From: Cephalotrichum gorgonifer
Lineage: Eukaryota; Ascomycota; Sordariomycetes; Microascales; Microascaceae
Assembly: GCA_900312665.1 (NCBI GenBank)
Contig: ONZQ02000014.1
Coordinates: 961,924 to 1,025,923 of the forward strand
Length of the DNA: 64,000 nt
Direction: 5' to 3'
Shown in pieces: positions 41,834-53,184 of the stretch. The notes below the pieces were generated by a model. It did not search any database and had not been told where the DNA came from. It worked only from the letters and a program-made list of their open reading frames with translations. Numbering within the stretch: the stretch's first letter is position 1; each line of letters begins with the position of its first letter. The translations under genes and the position numbers were made by a program.

Positions 41834-43666
41834 TTACTGGCCCGGATAATGGATCTCGGCCCAGACAGTCTTAGCCCGCTTCCCTAGCATTGAAGAGTCG
41901 TACTCGTCACCCATGACCTTCCGTTCCAGGTTCGCCTCCATCAGCCTCCGTTGACTGACCGCATCGCCATCTCTACCAAACGCGGGGACATGAATGAATA
42001 ACGCCTTCAGGCCCTTCAACTTGCAGAGGGGTTCTATTATACGCTCGTACCTCTCAGCACGCTTTGCCAGTTTTGCAGGGCTAAGCACGCCCCACCTATC
42101 TGCCATTCCGACCCGTGAAATCTGATGCACGGCAAAGGATATCGTCAACTTCAGATCATGCACCTTAGCTACCGCTAGGTAGTCAATGGTCTCAAGCCAA
42201 AGTTGCCACGATTTCCTCGCGGGGCTTAGGTAGTCGGCCGACATTGGCGGGAAGAGGAGCGTAACGTGCTTTATGTACTGGAGGGAACCTGCGTCATCGT
42301 GTCGACGAAGAAAGTCGCGGAATGCCCTTGGGGCACAAGAGTTTATGTCCGCGTCTGCATCTTCATGAATCCATCGCGGCTGCCTTGTCCAACTACACAC
42401 CTCGAACTCTAGGTGAGAATAGAACACCTCTTTCACCAGCTCTGTGAAGTGGCGGCTGACGAGGCACAAGGAGAGGGTCGGGTAGTGATCTATGCATCCC
42501 TTGTGGAAGGATGCACTCGCCCTGCGGCAGAAGATGTGATACGGACCGAGCCAATCGTCAATCATGGCGGTTTCCTGTCGGGCGTGAACGACATCGTCTG
42601 GATTGCCGAGGCCTGAGAAGCCGAGATATTTGTTCTCGCAGGAAGGCCTATCGATTTTCCAGCGAAGACCTCCCCGTTGGCATTTGACAAGGTTGTTATG
42701 TTGGCCAAGGCACGTGTGCTCCAATATCATGACCTGCAGCTCAACAGGCAGCTCCAGGAATGGGAAGGGCTTTGGGTCTGGAGGCGGGTCGACAACACGC
42801 AGGACTGTCTCTCTTGCTAGCTCGCGTAGCGCCTCGCAGTTCTTTTCTGGATCCCCAAATGATATCTTGACGTCTAGGGGCCTCGGGAATGCGAAGAGAG
42901 GCTCCACTACGCGTCGCGCCGTATCAACGTTGTCGACCATCGCCATAAGCAATAACACGAGCCGGTTTGGCTGCCCATACGTCGCGATCCTATCGCAAAT
43001 CTTTTCCCACTGAAGCAGAATCTGGCGATCGTTATAATTGACCTCGTTCAGCGGCCTGCAATGCTTATTTTTCTTGCGATTGAAGTAAGCGCCATGAACG
43101 ACATCCGTCATGTCATCGTATAAGTCGTCCTCGCGATTCAAATCATGCGCACTGCAACGGGGGTGCGTGCAGGAGACTGTCAGACAGTGACATGGTTGAA
43201 GGAAGACGGTCAAGCTTCGCAGGTCCCGCCAGCCGCTGGCTCCGATATCTTGAAGCTGTTTCAGGGATCCCCATCGACCTTGGTTGATGAAGAAGACATT
43301 CTGCGAGAAGAAGATAGTCCTGACTTCGTTTGATATCGCGGTGGTTACTAGAAGAAGGCTCGCTATGGGCCCATGCCATGGGGCTTTCCCGTCATAATCG
43401 TCCTCGAAGAAGGGTTCAAGATCATTCACGTCACCACCGGCTAGTAAGGCACCGTCAATGTCAGGGTGAGACGCTCTGTTGAGACTGATGAATTCGTCAA
43501 CGGGGAGGCCCAGAAAGATGTACACAGAGCGGCGAATGGACGGTGGGAGGTCCATAAAAGGGAACCTCGTGGACCGAGGTCTTGTGGGAATGGTCCAGTA
43601 GTGCGAGAGGCGGACCTGTCGCAGCCGGGGTAGGGCATCTGTTGCCCCCGGTGCTAGCGACGTCAT
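41834..43666 (-). CDS. F-box-like hypothetical protein
   Basis: 610 aa, one exon. Two F-box-like openings are visible: FPFMDLPPSIRRSVYIFLGL near residue 35 and FPFLELPVELQVMILEHTCL near residue 300. Each is followed by a region with isolated Trp/Phe and LCLVSRHFTELVKEVFYSHL, the usual second half of such fungal proteins. The order suggests two tandem copies of the same F-box-plus-tail plan. Proteins of this class are very numerous in filamentous ascomycetes and thought to act as ubiquitin-ligase adaptors, though most are uncharacterised. No transmembrane segment or signal is seen. The family assignment is by pattern. Confidence 0.7.
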   Translation of the reverse strand: MTSLAPGATDALPRLRQVRLSHYWTIPTRPRSTRFPFMDLPPSIRRSVYIFLGLPVDEFISLNRASHPDIDGALLAGGDVNDLEPFFEDDYDGKAPWHGPIASLLLVTTAISNEVRTIFFSQNVFFINQGRWGSLKQLQDIGASGWRDLRSLTVFLQPCHCLTVSCTHPRCSAHDLNREDDLYDDMTDVVHGAYFNRKKNKHCRPLNEVNYNDRQILLQWEKICDRIATYGQPNRLVLLLMAMVDNVDTARRVVEPLFAFPRPLDVKISFGDPEKNCEALRELARETVLRVVDPPPDPKPFPFLELPVELQVMILEHTCLGQHNNLVKCQRGGLRWKIDRPSCENKYLGFSGLGNPDDVVHARQETAMIDDWLGPYHIFCRRASASFHKGCIDHYPTLSLCLVSRHFTELVKEVFYSHLEFEVCSWTRQPRWIHEDADADINSCAPRAFRDFLRRHDDAGSLQYIKHVTLLFPPMSADYLSPARKSWQLWLETIDYLAVAKVHDLKLTISFAVHQISRVGMADRWGVLSPAKLAKRAERYERIIEPLCKLKGLKALFIHVPAFGRDGDAVSQRRLMEANLERKVMGDEYDSSMLGKRAKTVWAEIHYPGQ

Positions 43667-44173
43667 GTTAGAAAACGTAGGAACACGCTAAGAATAGCTG
43701 TCTAGCCACTCGCAGCTAGGTGATCGACCGGCGTGTCTCTCAGGGAAAATGCAGACGCGAGATGGTGCTGCCTAAATCCTTCTGAATGCACGGCCTCCTA
43801 TCATGCAAGCAAGGGTTCTGCCACGTGATCCAAGCACCTCGAGAAGATACCTACATTATTTAGATATTTTATACATTTATATGACCATTATTCGTCTTGT
43901 TATGTATATATCTCTTATATTAGTTCTAGGAATGGTAGTATGCTAAAATAGAAATATATCAATCTTTATCCCAGCATTATAGAGTAAGCGTTCTTGACTA
44001 GAATAGGTATGTATAGAGCAATAAAGGATTATAGAATAATCATATCATATACTTATACGGAATGGAGAACAGAGCAACTATAGCACTGTATTATCTTATC
44101 CCAAGCGACCAATATGATCAGTAATCTCAGTTAGCCTAGGACTTGAATAATTTTCCCACATGTCTAGAGCCAT
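43667..44173. other. AT-rich island
   Basis: From about 43855 the sequence becomes strongly AT-rich (many TATATA, TTATAT and ATAGA words), in contrast to the GC-rich neighbours. No gene is seen. It leads into the broken FunK1 gene, and together they look like a decayed repeat or RIP-affected segment. Confidence 0.6.
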
Positions 44174-44900
44174 TCATCTTCCGCTATGTGAAGCAATGGC
44201 ATCATAAAACTCAGTAACCATTCCGTCATAGATTTTATCGGTAGCTTTAGGCGACAGGTCAGTTCCTATCCAAATCGCCCCATGCCGCAGAGGAAATAGA
44301 AGCTGGCGTAGCGTCTCGGCCAGTGGCTTGAGAGAATGGTATCTGGGGTGAATCCTGCCAGGATGGAGTCAAGGTCCTGTTGCATATGGAGAGACTTGGT
44401 AAACGCGAGTTGATCCCGGTCGCCCCTGTTCCAGTACCGAAGTATGCTTCCCCTCAGCGGACTTTCTGTGTGATCGGTTATGATGGACCATAGGAAAAAG
44501 TAGAGGAAGGACTCGAGGTCATGTCAATATGTATGGCATTCGCACTTCAGGACACCAATGGCCATGAATGGCTTGGTGCCGGTTATTGAATCCTCCGGTC
44601 CTAATGTTAATTCTCCCATTAACGTGATCGTGATCGTAGAATCGAGGTCTATAAGGATAGCTTTAGGTGCTGTCTTATCATCATTATCTATGATAATTAT
44701 ATTCCCCTGCGATATATCCTGGTGGAGAATCTTTGCGTCCTGGTAGAGTGATCTATATATGCCCGATATGCTTGACTAAGGCAGACATCTTGTTCCAAGC
44801 GAGGGCGATGGAGGTGAGAGCAACACCTATGGGCGCCTGTGCGGTGCGGTTTGTGAGTTACTCGATGTGTGCGTCATATTGATGTACCTGTAGAACGTAA
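44174..44900 (-). pseudogene. Broken FunK1-type protein kinase gene
   Basis: The minus strand contains the FunK1 catalytic core: YRSLYQDAKILHQDISQGN (HRD-like loop as HQDIS), NIIIIDNDDK, APKAILIDLDSTI (DFG position as DLD), TGTKPFMAIGVL (activation-segment landmark) and HDLESFLYFFLW. A further block, PLAETLRQLLFPLRHGAIW, then EFYDAIASHSGR and a stop, is found in another frame. Defects seen: an in-frame TGA at about 44524-44526 just before HDLESF, a frameshift near 44340, and another near 44760 upstream of YRSLYQ. FunK1 kinases are a fungal-specific expanded family of unknown substrate. Upstream N-terminal sequence (NRTAQAPIGVALTSIALAWN) is present in a further frame to about 44850. Not functional as read. 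Confidence 0.75.
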
Positions 44901-45381
44901 CATTCGGTGATTGCGATTCTCTCGGGACCGAGTTTCCTCATGGGGCTACGTCGCCCTATTCCGTGTCTGAAATTATGAGGAAGAGGGAGTAGCTAGTATG
45001 CGCCTGGCTGAGGCAGTGCCCTAGTCTGGATACATGGAAGGAGTCGTCTGGTAAAGTGAGCATATGATCAATCTGACCGACTAGTACCGCCGGACGGGTG
45101 CTCTGCCTTTTGGACTAGTGATCAATTTATACAAAATCGTCTGCATACATTATTGGCTATTTTACGCGGTTCCTTTGGACCTTCATGCAGCCCTGCCCTG
45201 CCCTGAAGGATCATGGGGCTCAGCCACGTCACGCGGCCTTAATCAAGTCTGTCTCAAGGGCCTCAAAAAGCTGGATTATTCTGTATTTAGTCGCCGGTGA
45301 TGAATCTCGCTCTCGCTCGCCCGGGGCCTTGTGCGGCCAATATCTTCACGCACAAAGAACCATCCATAACAACCGAGAACC
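44901..45381. other. Intergenic
   Basis: It may hold further eroded 5' kinase sequence. No confident content is seen. Confidence 0.4.
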
Positions 45382-45822
45382 ATGTCCGCAGAACCACCCT
45401 GCCCCGGAAGAGTCCAAGCCATGAATCCTAAGACTACCTCACACGATCATTCTACCTTGCCCAGATACGAGAACGATGCGGGGTATATACCCTCCCACGC
45501 CGATAATGGCCCCGGGGGGCCTTACATCCTGGACTCCGATGGCAACCAGGTCGCCGAGATTCCTTACACACACGAAAGCATGTACTACTTCTTCAAGACC
45601 AGGGTCGTGGAGAAGATGCCAGAGACGAGGGAGTCCCGAGAGTCGACCGTATTGGGGAAGCTCACGGCCAAGCTCAAGAAGATGACACCCGCGGCTAAGG
45701 CGGCCGCGAGGGTGCAGAAGCGGGAGGGAAAATACTACCACATCGACGAGCGGGGGCAGGTTATTGAAACTACCGTAAGGCGGGCGGCTTTACAACCGAA
45801 AACTAACGCGTGGATATATTAA
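45382..45822 (+). CDS. Hypothetical 146-aa protein
   Basis: A complete frame from ATG in good context (AACCATGTCC). The middle block PGGPYILDSDGNQVAEIPYTHESMYYFFKTR is hydrophilic and ordered-looking. The C-terminal half is basic with a helix (LGKLTAKLKKMTPAAKAAARVQKREGKYYHIDERGQVIE). There is no signal peptide or membrane segment. Codon use is like expressed neighbours and the antisense frames are worse, so it is probably real. I do not recognise the family. An alternative start is the in-frame ATG at 45421. Confidence 0.6.
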   Translation: MSAEPPCPGRVQAMNPKTTSHDHSTLPRYENDAGYIPSHADNGPGGPYILDSDGNQVAEIPYTHESMYYFFKTRVVEKMPETRESRESTVLGKLTAKLKKMTPAAKAAARVQKREGKYYHIDERGQVIETTVRRAALQPKTNAWIY

Positions 45823-48406
45823 TGTGGCGGTGGTATACATCAAGGACCATCAGGACAGTGCTCATGGGTAAGAGGGCTGTTTCTCTGGGTTTCGGTTTTT
45901 GGGTGCTTATGGAAGAGGTCTGTTGTGGTCCTTCGTAGGATAGTCTAGTCAGACATTTGCCTTTCAAGCCCTGCCGTAATATTCGTGTGGTTCTTGATGC
46001 AAGGCAGTATGTGCTGTGCGTACGTCTACTTTTCAGCCTCCTAATCTGCATCATTATTACAGATCCCGAATCACCCTCCACTAGCCTGGGGATACTCTGA
46101 ACTGGTTATACAATTTCAAGTCAGTGAAATGGGAATGGAAATGCCATTTTATCAGGCTCAATCCAGAGATGAGAATTAATTGTCATAAAAGCGGTTCATA
46201 GGATTACCCAGCATATGCTCTAGGACTATCGCCAAGAATCGACGGATGCCCTTTAAGCTTTTAACAGTCGGAATCCTGCCATCAGCTCACCAAAATGCTA
46301 CACAACCCCACTTCAATCCCGATATCGGCATAATCACCCAGTTCGAGTTGATAAGAGTAATAATACCCTTCTGAAATATTCTCAACTGTTCTTGGAAGAA
46401 TCTACAAAAGCCTCGTGAAGCCCAGGTGCATCCGAGTAAAGGTCGAGCGTGTTTCACGACTCAAATCACCTCGAGGAATGAAACGATGTTCGAGAGTGGC
46501 ATTTCATCTGGGATCCCATTCCAAATATCCCGGGAGAGGCTTGATGCGGATAGCGTCGAAGGCAGCGCCACGGACCTCATCCACATACGGTATTTCACTC
46601 CGTAGTCCGTACCTCAACTCCCCCCCCCCTCTTTTTATTCTGCACGTTGTCCTGTCGTACCTCGACGCCTTCCTGGACGGCGAGAACAAGAGGACCAGAC
46701 TTTTCGGTGGCGACCTGGGCGACCAGGGACGACGAAGTGTCTGAATACATTGTTGTGAGGTTGCAGGTCACCTTTGAGATGATCCGTCGTGACAGGCTGA
46801 CTGCATCAAAACCCGTCGTGTTCATAAGCTTTCTCGAACTTAGAATACCCCCCATGCGCGTTGTATGCTTATCATAGAATTCCTTTAGTCACGGATCTTG
46901 ACGACGAGTTCGGGGACGACCTGCACACCCCCGGGGATACTTAGTCGCCAATATGAAACAAGAGGGACTCTGATAGATACATTCACTCGTCCATACCTGC
47001 TAGCAGACGTAGCCTCCGGAGCATAACTAGTCAACTGTGGAGGATCTTATTCGTACTTTTGATGGTGAAGCATTTCCCCAGAGAATGGTTCGGAGACTAA
47101 TCTACTTATCGACCAGTATTCCCCCATGTCAAACTAGTCATCGTAGATGACACCAGCCCTGGGTTCGAGTTCCTACCACTCCACCTTTGCAAGTCACAAC
47201 ACCTATACTTTTCGAATGCTAACTTCAAATGGCCGTTCTATACCCAATTGCAATACGATTATTACAAGACTTCGTGTGAGAGGTGTATGGTACGAAGAAA
47301 AAACAATACGAATGCCAAGCTTTGTTACGATATACGCAGTTGCCACATCATGATGCAAGCCTGCTGCCTACAAGAAGCTTACTCCCCAGCTTTCATGCTG
47401 CCTGCTCCTTGAACGCTCAATCTTCAATAGCCCCACCTGCTCAATTGCGATAGCGAGACCGGGGGCGGGTGTTCGAAGAATTGGCACAAAGGATTTACTA
47501 GTAGTATGAGACTCCGCCAAATAATATTGGTCGTACAGGAGGTCAATGGATCTTGGTTTGCAACGACCCACAATTTTGGTCCTTTTGGCAGGAGTGAGGG
47601 ATCTTTTGGCGAGATCACTCCGATGAAGAATAGAGCAATCACATATAGCTATCACTTCTTATATCTGCAATAGTCCCTAGGAGCTTTGACAGAGAGGACT
47701 TTCCGATTTGGGCGCTACATGAGCGGGGCTTAAATGTAGCATTGGCGTCTCTTTTATTACCATGGTCACTAACATGATGGGTAGTTTCAACTAAGAAATG
47801 ATGTTATGAGTATAATTTTCTGCAGGTGGGCACCGCCTTATCATCGGCCGCCAAGCAATATCTGACCTTCCTCTTTGTTTACACCCACCCCGGATCCACC
47901 CCCGTCGTCATCATTAGGTTCGGGGGTGCATCCTGAAGGAGCATTTGCGTAGGGATTATTCCCCGGACTAATAGCTCTTTGCGACCAATGATGGCATGTA
48001 TCAATTCTTGAGCGTGCCGCGGCCCTCCCTACCTATCGCGGTTCAACCGTTGATCGGATCCACAACGCGGCTCACCTTCCTACCTCGGCGGCCTTGGCGC
48101 AGATCTAGTCCCAATGTCAGCCCGCAAAAGGAAGGTTGCACATCATGATCAAGTATACCCCGCTCACGTCTAACTAGCCATTTCTTTTTTTGTTGGATCT
48201 CCATGTCGACAGCGGCATGTAACAAGGCAAGAGCGTATCGCTCAGTCTCTCGGACAAGAAGCTCGGAAAGGGGGAGGCGCGATTTAGCAAGGATGGGTAG
48301 ATTAACTGGTCATCCATATTAAAGGCCCTCTGACCTCTCCTTGATCCAGCTTCTCTCCTGCTTCTATCGACCAGTTCTACTTCGGAATCCAAGATAAAGA
48401 ACCAAG
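45823..48406. other. Long intergenic region
   Basis: 2.6 kb with no recognisable gene. On the minus strand, 46870-47043 is an open frame of about 55 codons without an ATG, ending VQVVPELVVKIRD and a stop; it may be the last exon of an eroded gene but has no upstream continuation that I can defend. The region just before 48407 is the promoter of the next gene. Confidence 0.4.
48317..48323 (+). promoter_or_regulatory. TATA-like element
   Basis: TATTAAA lies 84-90 bases upstream of the ATG at 48407, a normal distance for a fungal TATA element. Confidence 0.35.
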
Positions 48407-49861
48407 ATGAAGGCTACTTTCGCGTCTGTGCTTCTCGCCTCTCTGGCGGGAACGTCCATGGCCTTGGAGGCTTCCGCCTTCAACGCCGACACCCTACGTG
48501 CCAGCAGCGCCCCCAATGCCGTCTCCATGGCGGCGCTAAAGGAGCGTAAGGTCTCGCATCGCGAGAAGGAGATCGCCGACGGCGTGTTCGACCTCAACCG
48601 CTACGCGGCAGTTGGCCCCACCGCCTGCGTCAACGGCAAGGCGGGCGAGTACTCGTGCAACAAGGTCGACCTCCTGGGCTTCCTGCGCCACGAGGACGTC
48701 GGCAGTGTCACCCGAGAGGGCAACGACATCTGGGGTATGACCTGGACACCCGATACCCAAGACTCACTGAAGACTGTTCCATACTGACTGGCGCGACTAG
48801 GCTGGACAGACCCCAAGTCTGGGCGCGAGTACGCGCTCCTTGGTCAGACCGACGGCACCGCCTTCGTCGAGGTTCTCAAGGATGGTACCCTCCAGTACGT
48901 TGGCCGCCTGCCGACCCAGACTGTCTCGTCGATCTGGCGCGACATCAAGGTCATCGGCAACTTCGCCTACATCGGCTCCGAGGCGCGCAACCACGGCCTC
49001 CAGATCTTCGACCTGACCAAGCTCCGGACCGCGGACCCCAAGAACCCTAAGACGTACAGCATTACCACAGACCTGACGGCGCACTTCAGCGGCTTCGGGT
49101 CCAGCCACAACATCGTCGCCAACGAAGAGACCAACCTCATCGCTGCCGTCGGTACCGGGCGATCCCTGAAGTGCAAGGGCGGCCTGTGGATGGTCGACGT
49201 ATCCAACCCTAGCAAGCCCAGGGACATCGGCTGCGTGGCCGAGGACGGCTACGTGCACGACGCGCAGTGCGTCGTCTACCAGGGCCCCCACAAGAAGTAC
49301 ACGAACAAGGAGGTCTGCTTCAACTTCAATGAGGACTCCCTGACCATCGTCGACATCCACAACCGGGCCAAGCCCCAGCAGCTTTCTCGCACCACGTACA
49401 ACGGCGCGACGTACACGCACCAGGGCTGGCTTACACCCGACCAGAAGTACCTCCTTCTCGACGACGAGCTCGACGAGCAGGAGAAGGCGGGCGCCGCAGC
49501 TGACCAGCACACCACGACGTACGTCGTCGACGTCCAGGACCTCACCAAGCCCGTGTTCAAGGGAGTCTACAAGAGCCCCCAGAGGTCCATCGACCACAAC
49601 CAGTACATCATCGATGGCCTGTCCTACCAGGCCAACTACGGCTCTGGCCTCCGCATTGTTAACGTCACTTCCATCAACGAGGACCCCACCGGTGCTCTGT
49701 TCAAGGAAGTTGGCTTCTTCGATGTCCACCCCGATGACGACGCCGTTGGTGGCGAGGCGGAGTTCTACGGCGCGTGGTCGGTGTACCCCTACTTCCAGAG
49801 CGGTCACATCGTTGTCAGCTCGATCGAGCGTGGCATCTACTCGCTCAAGCACAATGTCTAA
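48407..49861 (+). CDS. Secreted LVIVD-repeat (choice-of-anchor-B-like) protein
   Basis: Two exons: 48407-48734 and 48801-49861 (462 aa). The donor is GTATGA and the acceptor ACTAG, joining GNDIWG to WTDPKSGREYALLG. The start has a signal peptide (MKATFASVLLASLAGTSMALEA). The body has repeated propeller-like strands of the LVIVD type: GLQIFDLTKL, GLWMVDVSNPSKPRDIG, SLTIVDIHNRAKP, TTYVVDVQDLTKP and GLRIVNVTS. These recur about every 50-70 residues with HN/HQ/DHN residues between (SSHNIVANE, THQGWL, DHNQYI). The family is extracellular in bacteria and fungi; the biochemical role is not established. GC-rich coding sequence with a strong antisense frame (48797-49852) that is a shadow. Confidence 0.85.
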
Positions 49862-50698
49862 GCGTGATAGCTGGAACGATTGCTAGCTGTTGTATATAAA
49901 GATAAAGATTATGCATGATGATAGCCCACGTGCCATTCTTCTGAATACATACATACTATTCCATGGTTTCACTTCTTGGCTTGCGGGCACCAGTGATTAC
50001 CCGAAGCACTAGGTTGAGGCCCCAGTGTACGGATCCATGAAATCCTATCGCGGCGCCAGAAATATCATGTCAAGTTATCTGTGTTAACTATACCTCTCTT
50101 CCATGACTTCAAAGTTGAGACGTAATTCCCCGCCGCCTATGATCTTCTCAAAAGGCAGCATAGTCTCCAACACCACCTTATCCATTCAACTAACTGCCTT
50201 TAATACAAGTACGCTATTACCAAATAGACCTTGCATTCCAATACCTAGGCACTTCCGTCGCCCGAGTCTTTGTAGAGGCCAGAAGTAACTGAGCCATAGT
50301 CCCTAGGAATGTCATGACATCTAGTGTTTCTCGCATTATCTAGGCTAACTAGTTCATCTGGTCCCTATTAAAGCCTCGTATAGCTTCTCTGCCACCTCTC
50401 ACAAGTCCGCACTGACGAATGAGATCACTAGTTGAGCCATAGTTGCAGTCGAGATGAGATGTCCCCTGGCCTAGCACTCTTAGCGTAGCGTGTATATGGC
50501 ATTGTAGAAATACCTTGATTCATAGACCGCTTGAGAGAAATACGCAAAAGGGCATGTAGGATCCGTTACAGGCTTGAATGCAAATAGGACACTTCAATTT
50601 CGGAGCCGCTACCTGTGACAAACTGTGGTATCGATATATGACATAGGGGACAACGTATGAGAGAGTTGGGTCCAGGCCCAACCTCGATCCATACTACC
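49862..50698. other. Intergenic with stop-peppered relic
   Basis: The minus strand from about 50640 to 50240 has one frame that reads protein-like (KLKCPICIQACNGSYMPFC, DLIRQCGLVRGGREAIRGFN, IMRETLDVMTFLGTMAQLLL). It is broken by TAG/TAA codons where Gln or Trp codons might have stood. The stops fit C-to-T decay. The family is not recognised. Confidence 0.35.
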
Positions 50699-52186
50699 TT
50701 ACCTCACTACTCGCTCAATATATTCAAGGAGCTCCCTATTAGACCCATCCTCGGCTTCCACATATTGCTCCCAGTTGAGCGACGCTTCAATCTCCGCAAG
50801 ATCAGGCACCGGCTCCCTATCGTAATTCACGGACCCATCGGAGATAGAATGCGGAATAAATGTAGAGCCATTCGTGGTAATCGGAGTCTTGTCCTCACGA
50901 ATGCCCATCCCCGCCACGTCGCCATCTACAAACCAGAGACCAAGGACAGGGTAGTATGGGATATCACTCGCATCCCTGAACTCTGGCGGGAGCGCGAGCT
51001 CTTGTAGAATATAACCCTCCTTCCCGTAGTATCCAGTCGTTGCGTCCTGGATCACCTGCCCGTCCTCTCGCAGCACGATATCGGCACCCTCGCGGGCAAA
51101 TATTGGCTTCCGAGCATAACTGGTGAGCGAGGCAGGCGCGTCATTCTCAAAGTAAGTCGGGAGCAGCCATTTCGATCGCGGGTCGTCTTTGAAGAGCTCC
51201 CAGAGAATCGCAAAGAGGGACTTGTTGCTCCACAGCATCTTGTATGGCGCCTCGATCCACACGGTTCCCCCGATATACGCTCCAGATTCATCGCGCTCGC
51301 CGATCCTTTCCATATCTTTGAAGCATGCCTCTCCAAATCCTTCCTCCACCATGAACTCCCATGGGTAGAGCTTGAAGATGACGTCAATGTGCTCGCCTTG
51401 CTTGGTGTAGAAACGTCCGTCGGCAAGAGATAACGAAATTTCCTCCATAAACAACATTTTAGTATTCCACCCTGCTTGTGTTGCCGTATCCATCATAAGG
51501 GTGGTATTCATGGCGTCCTCTCCTGAAGGCTCGTCCTTGGCAAACGCGAAAAATATTGTGGGGCGGTGTCCCAGCTTCTGCTCGATGACGGTCATGTTTC
51601 TCCGCCAAGCCTGAATAAGCTTTTCGGTGATGGAGTTTAATTGGTCGTTTCCATGCCCTGTCTGTTCAAGCCATGACCACTGGATCGATGCAGCTTCGAC
51701 AAGCGATGTCGGCGTATCGGCCTATGGAGACAGTTAGGCAAGGGGGCACTCGACGTGCTGGGGGGCCACCAACACCCACAGGCGACTCACATTAAACTCG
51801 TAAAATTTGGGCACTCTCAGCCTCGGGTTTGGATGGTCGAGACCCCCGAAACATACGTCAAATCGCCCATAAACGCTCCCCCAGGCTGGCTCTTGTTCCC
51901 ATGATTGTTTGATCTGCCCAAGCGCAAAGGCGGGGATTGCCATTCTGTCTGTGATGACTTCGGGATGAGCTACGAGATAGTCGCCGGCCTCGCAGCACAT
52001 GTCAAAGACATCTTTCCCTGCCCTCTCAAGCAGCTCGATCTCCTCGCTAGTGAAGGAGTAGTAGCGGTCGTCGGGCCAGTAAGGGTCCGAGAGATCACCA
52101 GGGTCGGGATTCGTGGTGTACACGAGGCCCTGGGACTGCACCAGCCTTGTGGCGTTCGGGCGCTTCTCGACCGGGATGCGTCGCAT
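50699..52186 (-). CDS. Glutathionylspermidine-synthase-like ATP-grasp protein
   Basis: Two exons: 52186-51791 and 51721-50699 (472 aa). The donor is GTGAGT and the acceptor CATAG, joining KFYEFN to ADTPTSLVEAA, a hallmark of the family. Further landmarks are LWSNKSLFAILWELF, the ATP-grasp strand RKPIFAREGADI, GYYGKEGYILQEL, and WFVDGDVAGMGIREDK near the C-terminus. The fold is the pre-ATP-grasp/ATP-grasp ligase of the bacterial GspS synthetase domain, which joins glutathione to spermidine using ATP. The separate amidase domain of the E. coli bifunctional enzyme is absent. In fungi the acceptor is not established. Cytosolic. Bacterial-like families of this kind are scattered in fungi, so an old transfer is possible. 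Confidence 0.85.
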
Positions 52187-53184
52187 GTTTGAGGTGTTTT
52201 ATGTGCTGCCAAGACGCTCTCGCATGTCGGCGGCTCGAAACCATGGGAAGGAGTGGGAAGGCTATCCTGTACGTAGTAGGCCAGCATCGGGTATATGAGA
52301 AGAAGCCTTCCGCCTGCTTTTGAGGTCTCGGCTGCTAGAGTGACACTGCCTTGACCCTCAATTGGACCTCGGAGTTATTGAATTTGGCCTGGACCCTCAA
52401 ATAGTGTTTTAGAACTGCCGAATTTCGGTCTTATTTAACACCACACTACACGTGTGACTGACAGCAGCAGTTTTCCTCCTTCAAAGACGGCAGTGGGCTT
52501 CTGGAGGCAGCCGGATATTTCTTCGTCGCCTTGGAATGTGGGAATCCTCCAGGAATGAGTTTTACAAAGTGTAAATAATAGCTTGTTTCCTCTCGATGCA
52601 AGATGGTGGAGATAACCTAATCGGGAGTAGCGTTTGTACGACGGACAATGCGACCATGGATCGGCACAGGTGGTCATTAACTTCCTGTCTGATTCACATG
52701 GTGTTAATTTCCTGCAGACAATCATCCGTAAGCAACGGCCTCATTCAGGCCGAATACAACAAGGAGCAGTGGCTGGAGCAGCGCCCTGCTATGTACCCAG
52801 ATTGGCACTCAGTCTTACTTATCTCGGATATCTTAGGGGCTATATATTGTGGCTGAGTGCATTAGGGCCATGCGGCTGGGATGTGCGGCTGACTGAGGAA
52901 TGAGGGAAGTCTGCCTTCCGCCATGCATTGCCCCTTTTAAGCTATGAGTATAATTAGATTCTGCCAAAAGAAATGAGGGTCATTCTTCGGCAAGGGACGG
53001 GCTTCTTATGCATAAACTTGTCCCCCCCGCATGCAGCCTTTCTTGCCTTTTTAAACGTCTTCTTGCACTTCTGTTTCACAAACACACCGCCAAGCTATTC
53101 GCATCTCCACAGTCACTCCATTTTCAACACTAGTCTGCCCAACTTTCTTTTTTTATATAATTTTTGGGGGCAAAAACCGTCAAC
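52187..53184. other. Intergenic between divergent genes
   Basis: Promoters of the GspS-like gene (-) and the small secreted Gly-rich gene (+). A T-rich run with TATATAA lies about 30 bases before the latter's ATG. No gene is seen. Confidence 0.5.

Noticed and set aside
46595..47043. Minus-strand frames that might be a gene end (VVPELVVKIRD)
   Set aside because: No start, no upstream exon with splice signals, and no recognised family.
47142..47180. B-box-like GGTTCGAGTTCC suggesting a tRNA
   Set aside because: No acceptor, D or anticodon stems can be formed around it.
48797..49852. 351-codon minus-strand frame opposite the LVIVD gene
   Set aside because: Val/Leu/Asp-rich shadow of third-position GC; the sense strand has signal peptide and repeats.
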